This document shows positions 5,167 to 6,177 of a stretch of DNA of 6,177 nt, piece after piece. The DNA is taken from assembly GCA_013349595.1 (NCBI GenBank), contig DUZI01000265.1:1-6177 (forward strand), in the 5' to 3' direction. The DNA is from Nitrospirota bacterium (GTDB taxonomy: Bacteria > Nitrospirota > Thermodesulfovibrionia > Thermodesulfovibrionales > Dissulfurispiraceae). How positions within the stretch are numbered: the stretch's first letter is position 1; each line of letters opens with the position of its first letter. The notes under the pieces were generated by a model that ran no database searches, was not told where the DNA came from, and was given only the letters and a program-made list of their open reading frames with translations. Both the position numbers and the translations under genes were made by a program.

Positions 5167-6177
5167 ATGCAATACATTGGGTTTATGATGAGCAATAATG
5201 AATACACGATACCAATACTTAAGGTTCAGGAGATAATCAACAGACCTTCAATTACAAAATTACCACAGGCACCTTATTATATTGAGGGCATATCAAATCT
5301 TAGAGGCAAAGTAATACCAATAGTAAATTTAAAAAGACTTATGAATGTTGGGGATGATGAGGTTGGCGAAAAGGTAATTGTCGTATCAAGTGGAAGGATT
5401 ACCTTTGGTGTTCTTATAGATGGGATTACAGGGGTAGTCTCAATATTGGAATCAGAGATTGAGCCTGCAGAAAATTTTATGAAGACACAGATTGACCAAG
5501 TTCAAGGTGTGGCTAAGGTCAATGATAGGCTGATAGTATTACTTGATACAAAAAAACTTATACCAACTGAAGATATGAGCCTTTTTGATGATGAGGTTTT
5601 TGAGGTTGAAAGGACTGCCGATGCTGATAAGGTAGAGGTTACTAAAAAGATTGAGACGATAGGAGGGACTGTAACGGTCAAAGAGATAAAGGATGCCAAA
5701 GACTTTTTTGAGAAGAGAGGTATTGACATGCACGATCCACGATATGCCCTCTTTGATGACATGCTTAAATTTATGGATGCAATAGCAGTAGGTGATTATG
5801 ACAACGCAGATTTGGCCATTCAAGCAATAATACAAAATGGACAGGGTGATTTGTTTAAGGAGGTAGGCAAGATTACGAGGAAGCTCCATGACTCAATAAG
5901 GAGCTTTAAAGAGGCAGTTGACCCTAAACTCAAGGATTTGACAACTACAGATATGCCTGATGCTGTAGATAAACTACACTTTGTTATAGAAAAGACTGAA
6001 GAGGCTGCCAATAAAACTATGGGTATAGTTGAGAAGTATATTCTAAACATGGATGAGTTAGCTAATCATATAAGAAATCTCAGAGAACCTGAAGAATCCG
6101 TTGCCTTTTTAAAGGATTTTAAAAATCGTCTTGAAGATGATCTCACAGAGATTATAACGACTCAGTCCTATCAAGAT
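5167..6177 (+). CDS. CheW-CheZ fusion: coupling protein with C-terminal CY-phosphatase-like domain, 3'-partial
   Basis: The frame is open for 337 codons to the last base, with no stop in between. Residues 1 to about 137 form a complete CheW domain: YIGFMMSNNEYTIPILKVQEI at the start (3-23), the hallmark GISNLRGKVIPIVNL (41-55), FGVLIDGITGVV and a closing VNDRLIVLLDTKKL. CheW bridges CheA and chemoreceptors. An acidic linker (about 138-180) leads to a helical segment, then to a region matching CheZ, the phosphatase that removes phosphate from CheY-P. VGKITRKLHDSIRSF (233-247) matches E. coli IGSLTRMLRDSLREL, and MPDAVDKLHFVIEKTEEAA (263-281) matches IPDARDRLYYVVQMTAQAA. The last residues, TQSYQD (332-337), match AQDFQD, whose Asp is E. 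coli Asp143. The catalytic Gln (Gln147 in E. coli) would lie four codons past the window edge. E. coli sequences are recalled from memory. CheV (CheW plus receiver) was considered, but no receiver motifs are present. The CheW call is near certain and the CheZ call strong. Confidence 0.9.
   Translation, partial: MQYIGFMMSNNEYTIPILKVQEIINRPSITKLPQAPYYIEGISNLRGKVIPIVNLKRLMNVGDDEVGEKVIVVSSGRITFGVLIDGITGVVSILESEIEPAENFMKTQIDQVQGVAKVNDRLIVLLDTKKLIPTEDMSLFDDEVFEVERTADADKVEVTKKIETIGGTVTVKEIKDAKDFFEKRGIDMHDPRYALFDDMLKFMDAIAVGDYDNADLAIQAIIQNGQGDLFKEVGKITRKLHDSIRSFKEAVDPKLKDLTTTDMPDAVDKLHFVIEKTEEAANKTMGIVEKYILNMDELANHIRNLREPEESVAFLKDFKNRLEDDLTEIITTQSYQD

Noticed and set aside
5857..5864. Perfect AAGGAGGT inside the CheZ half, and AGGAGGG at 5661-5667, as ribosome binding sites for a separate gene.
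   Set aside because: Neither has an in-frame ATG, GTG or TTG at suitable spacing, and the reading frame runs through both.
5167..6177. CheV (CheW plus receiver) as the identity of the last gene.
   Set aside because: The C-terminal part is all-helical, with CheZ motifs, and has no receiver Asp-Asp, phospho-Asp or Lys-Pro motifs.

Overview
The window is a stretch of a bacterial chemotaxis (che) operon with every gene on the + strand. The order is a HEAT-repeat protein, cheR, a stand-alone receiver protein, cheY, cheA, and a fused CheW-CheZ-like protein that runs off the right edge. The DNA is AT-rich by eye and the proteins are rich in Lys, Ile and Glu. A CheA/CheY/CheZ-type system in AT-rich DNA points to a flagellated, Gram-negative-type bacterium. 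Lineages such as Nitrospirota (Thermodesulfovibrio-like), Deferribacterota or former Deltaproteobacteria would fit. This is a low-confidence guess, because no rRNA or other phylogenetic marker is present.

Layout: 2-1660 is a HEAT-repeat solenoid protein, open at the left edge. Positions 1657-2493 hold cheR, overlapping it by 4 bp. A 36-bp spacer follows, with a Shine-Dalgarno (SD) sequence. Positions 2530-2922 hold a single-domain response regulator. Positions 2915-3319 hold cheY, overlapping by 8 bp. Positions 3323-5149 hold cheA after a 3-bp gap. After a 17-bp gap, an ORF that stays open to the last base (5167-6177) encodes an N-terminal CheW domain and a C-terminal region that aligns with the phosphatase CheZ. 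There is no gene-free stretch above 36 bp, and I see no RNA gene, mobile element, CRISPR array or terminator.

How the parts work together: CheA autophosphorylates on His48 and passes the phosphate to CheY (Asp57) and perhaps to the second receiver protein (Asp51). CheY-P would act on the flagellar switch. CheR methylates chemoreceptors for adaptation. The CheW half of the last protein should couple CheA to receptors, while its CheZ half should dephosphorylate CheY-P. CheA has no recognisable P2 (CheY-docking) domain; a low-complexity Pro/Gln-rich linker takes its place.

The main point of interest is the CheW-CheZ fusion, which would build the CheY-P phosphatase into the receptor array. The window stops four codons before the expected catalytic Gln, so phosphatase competence cannot be confirmed here. 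No cheB, cheD or receptor gene lies in the window.
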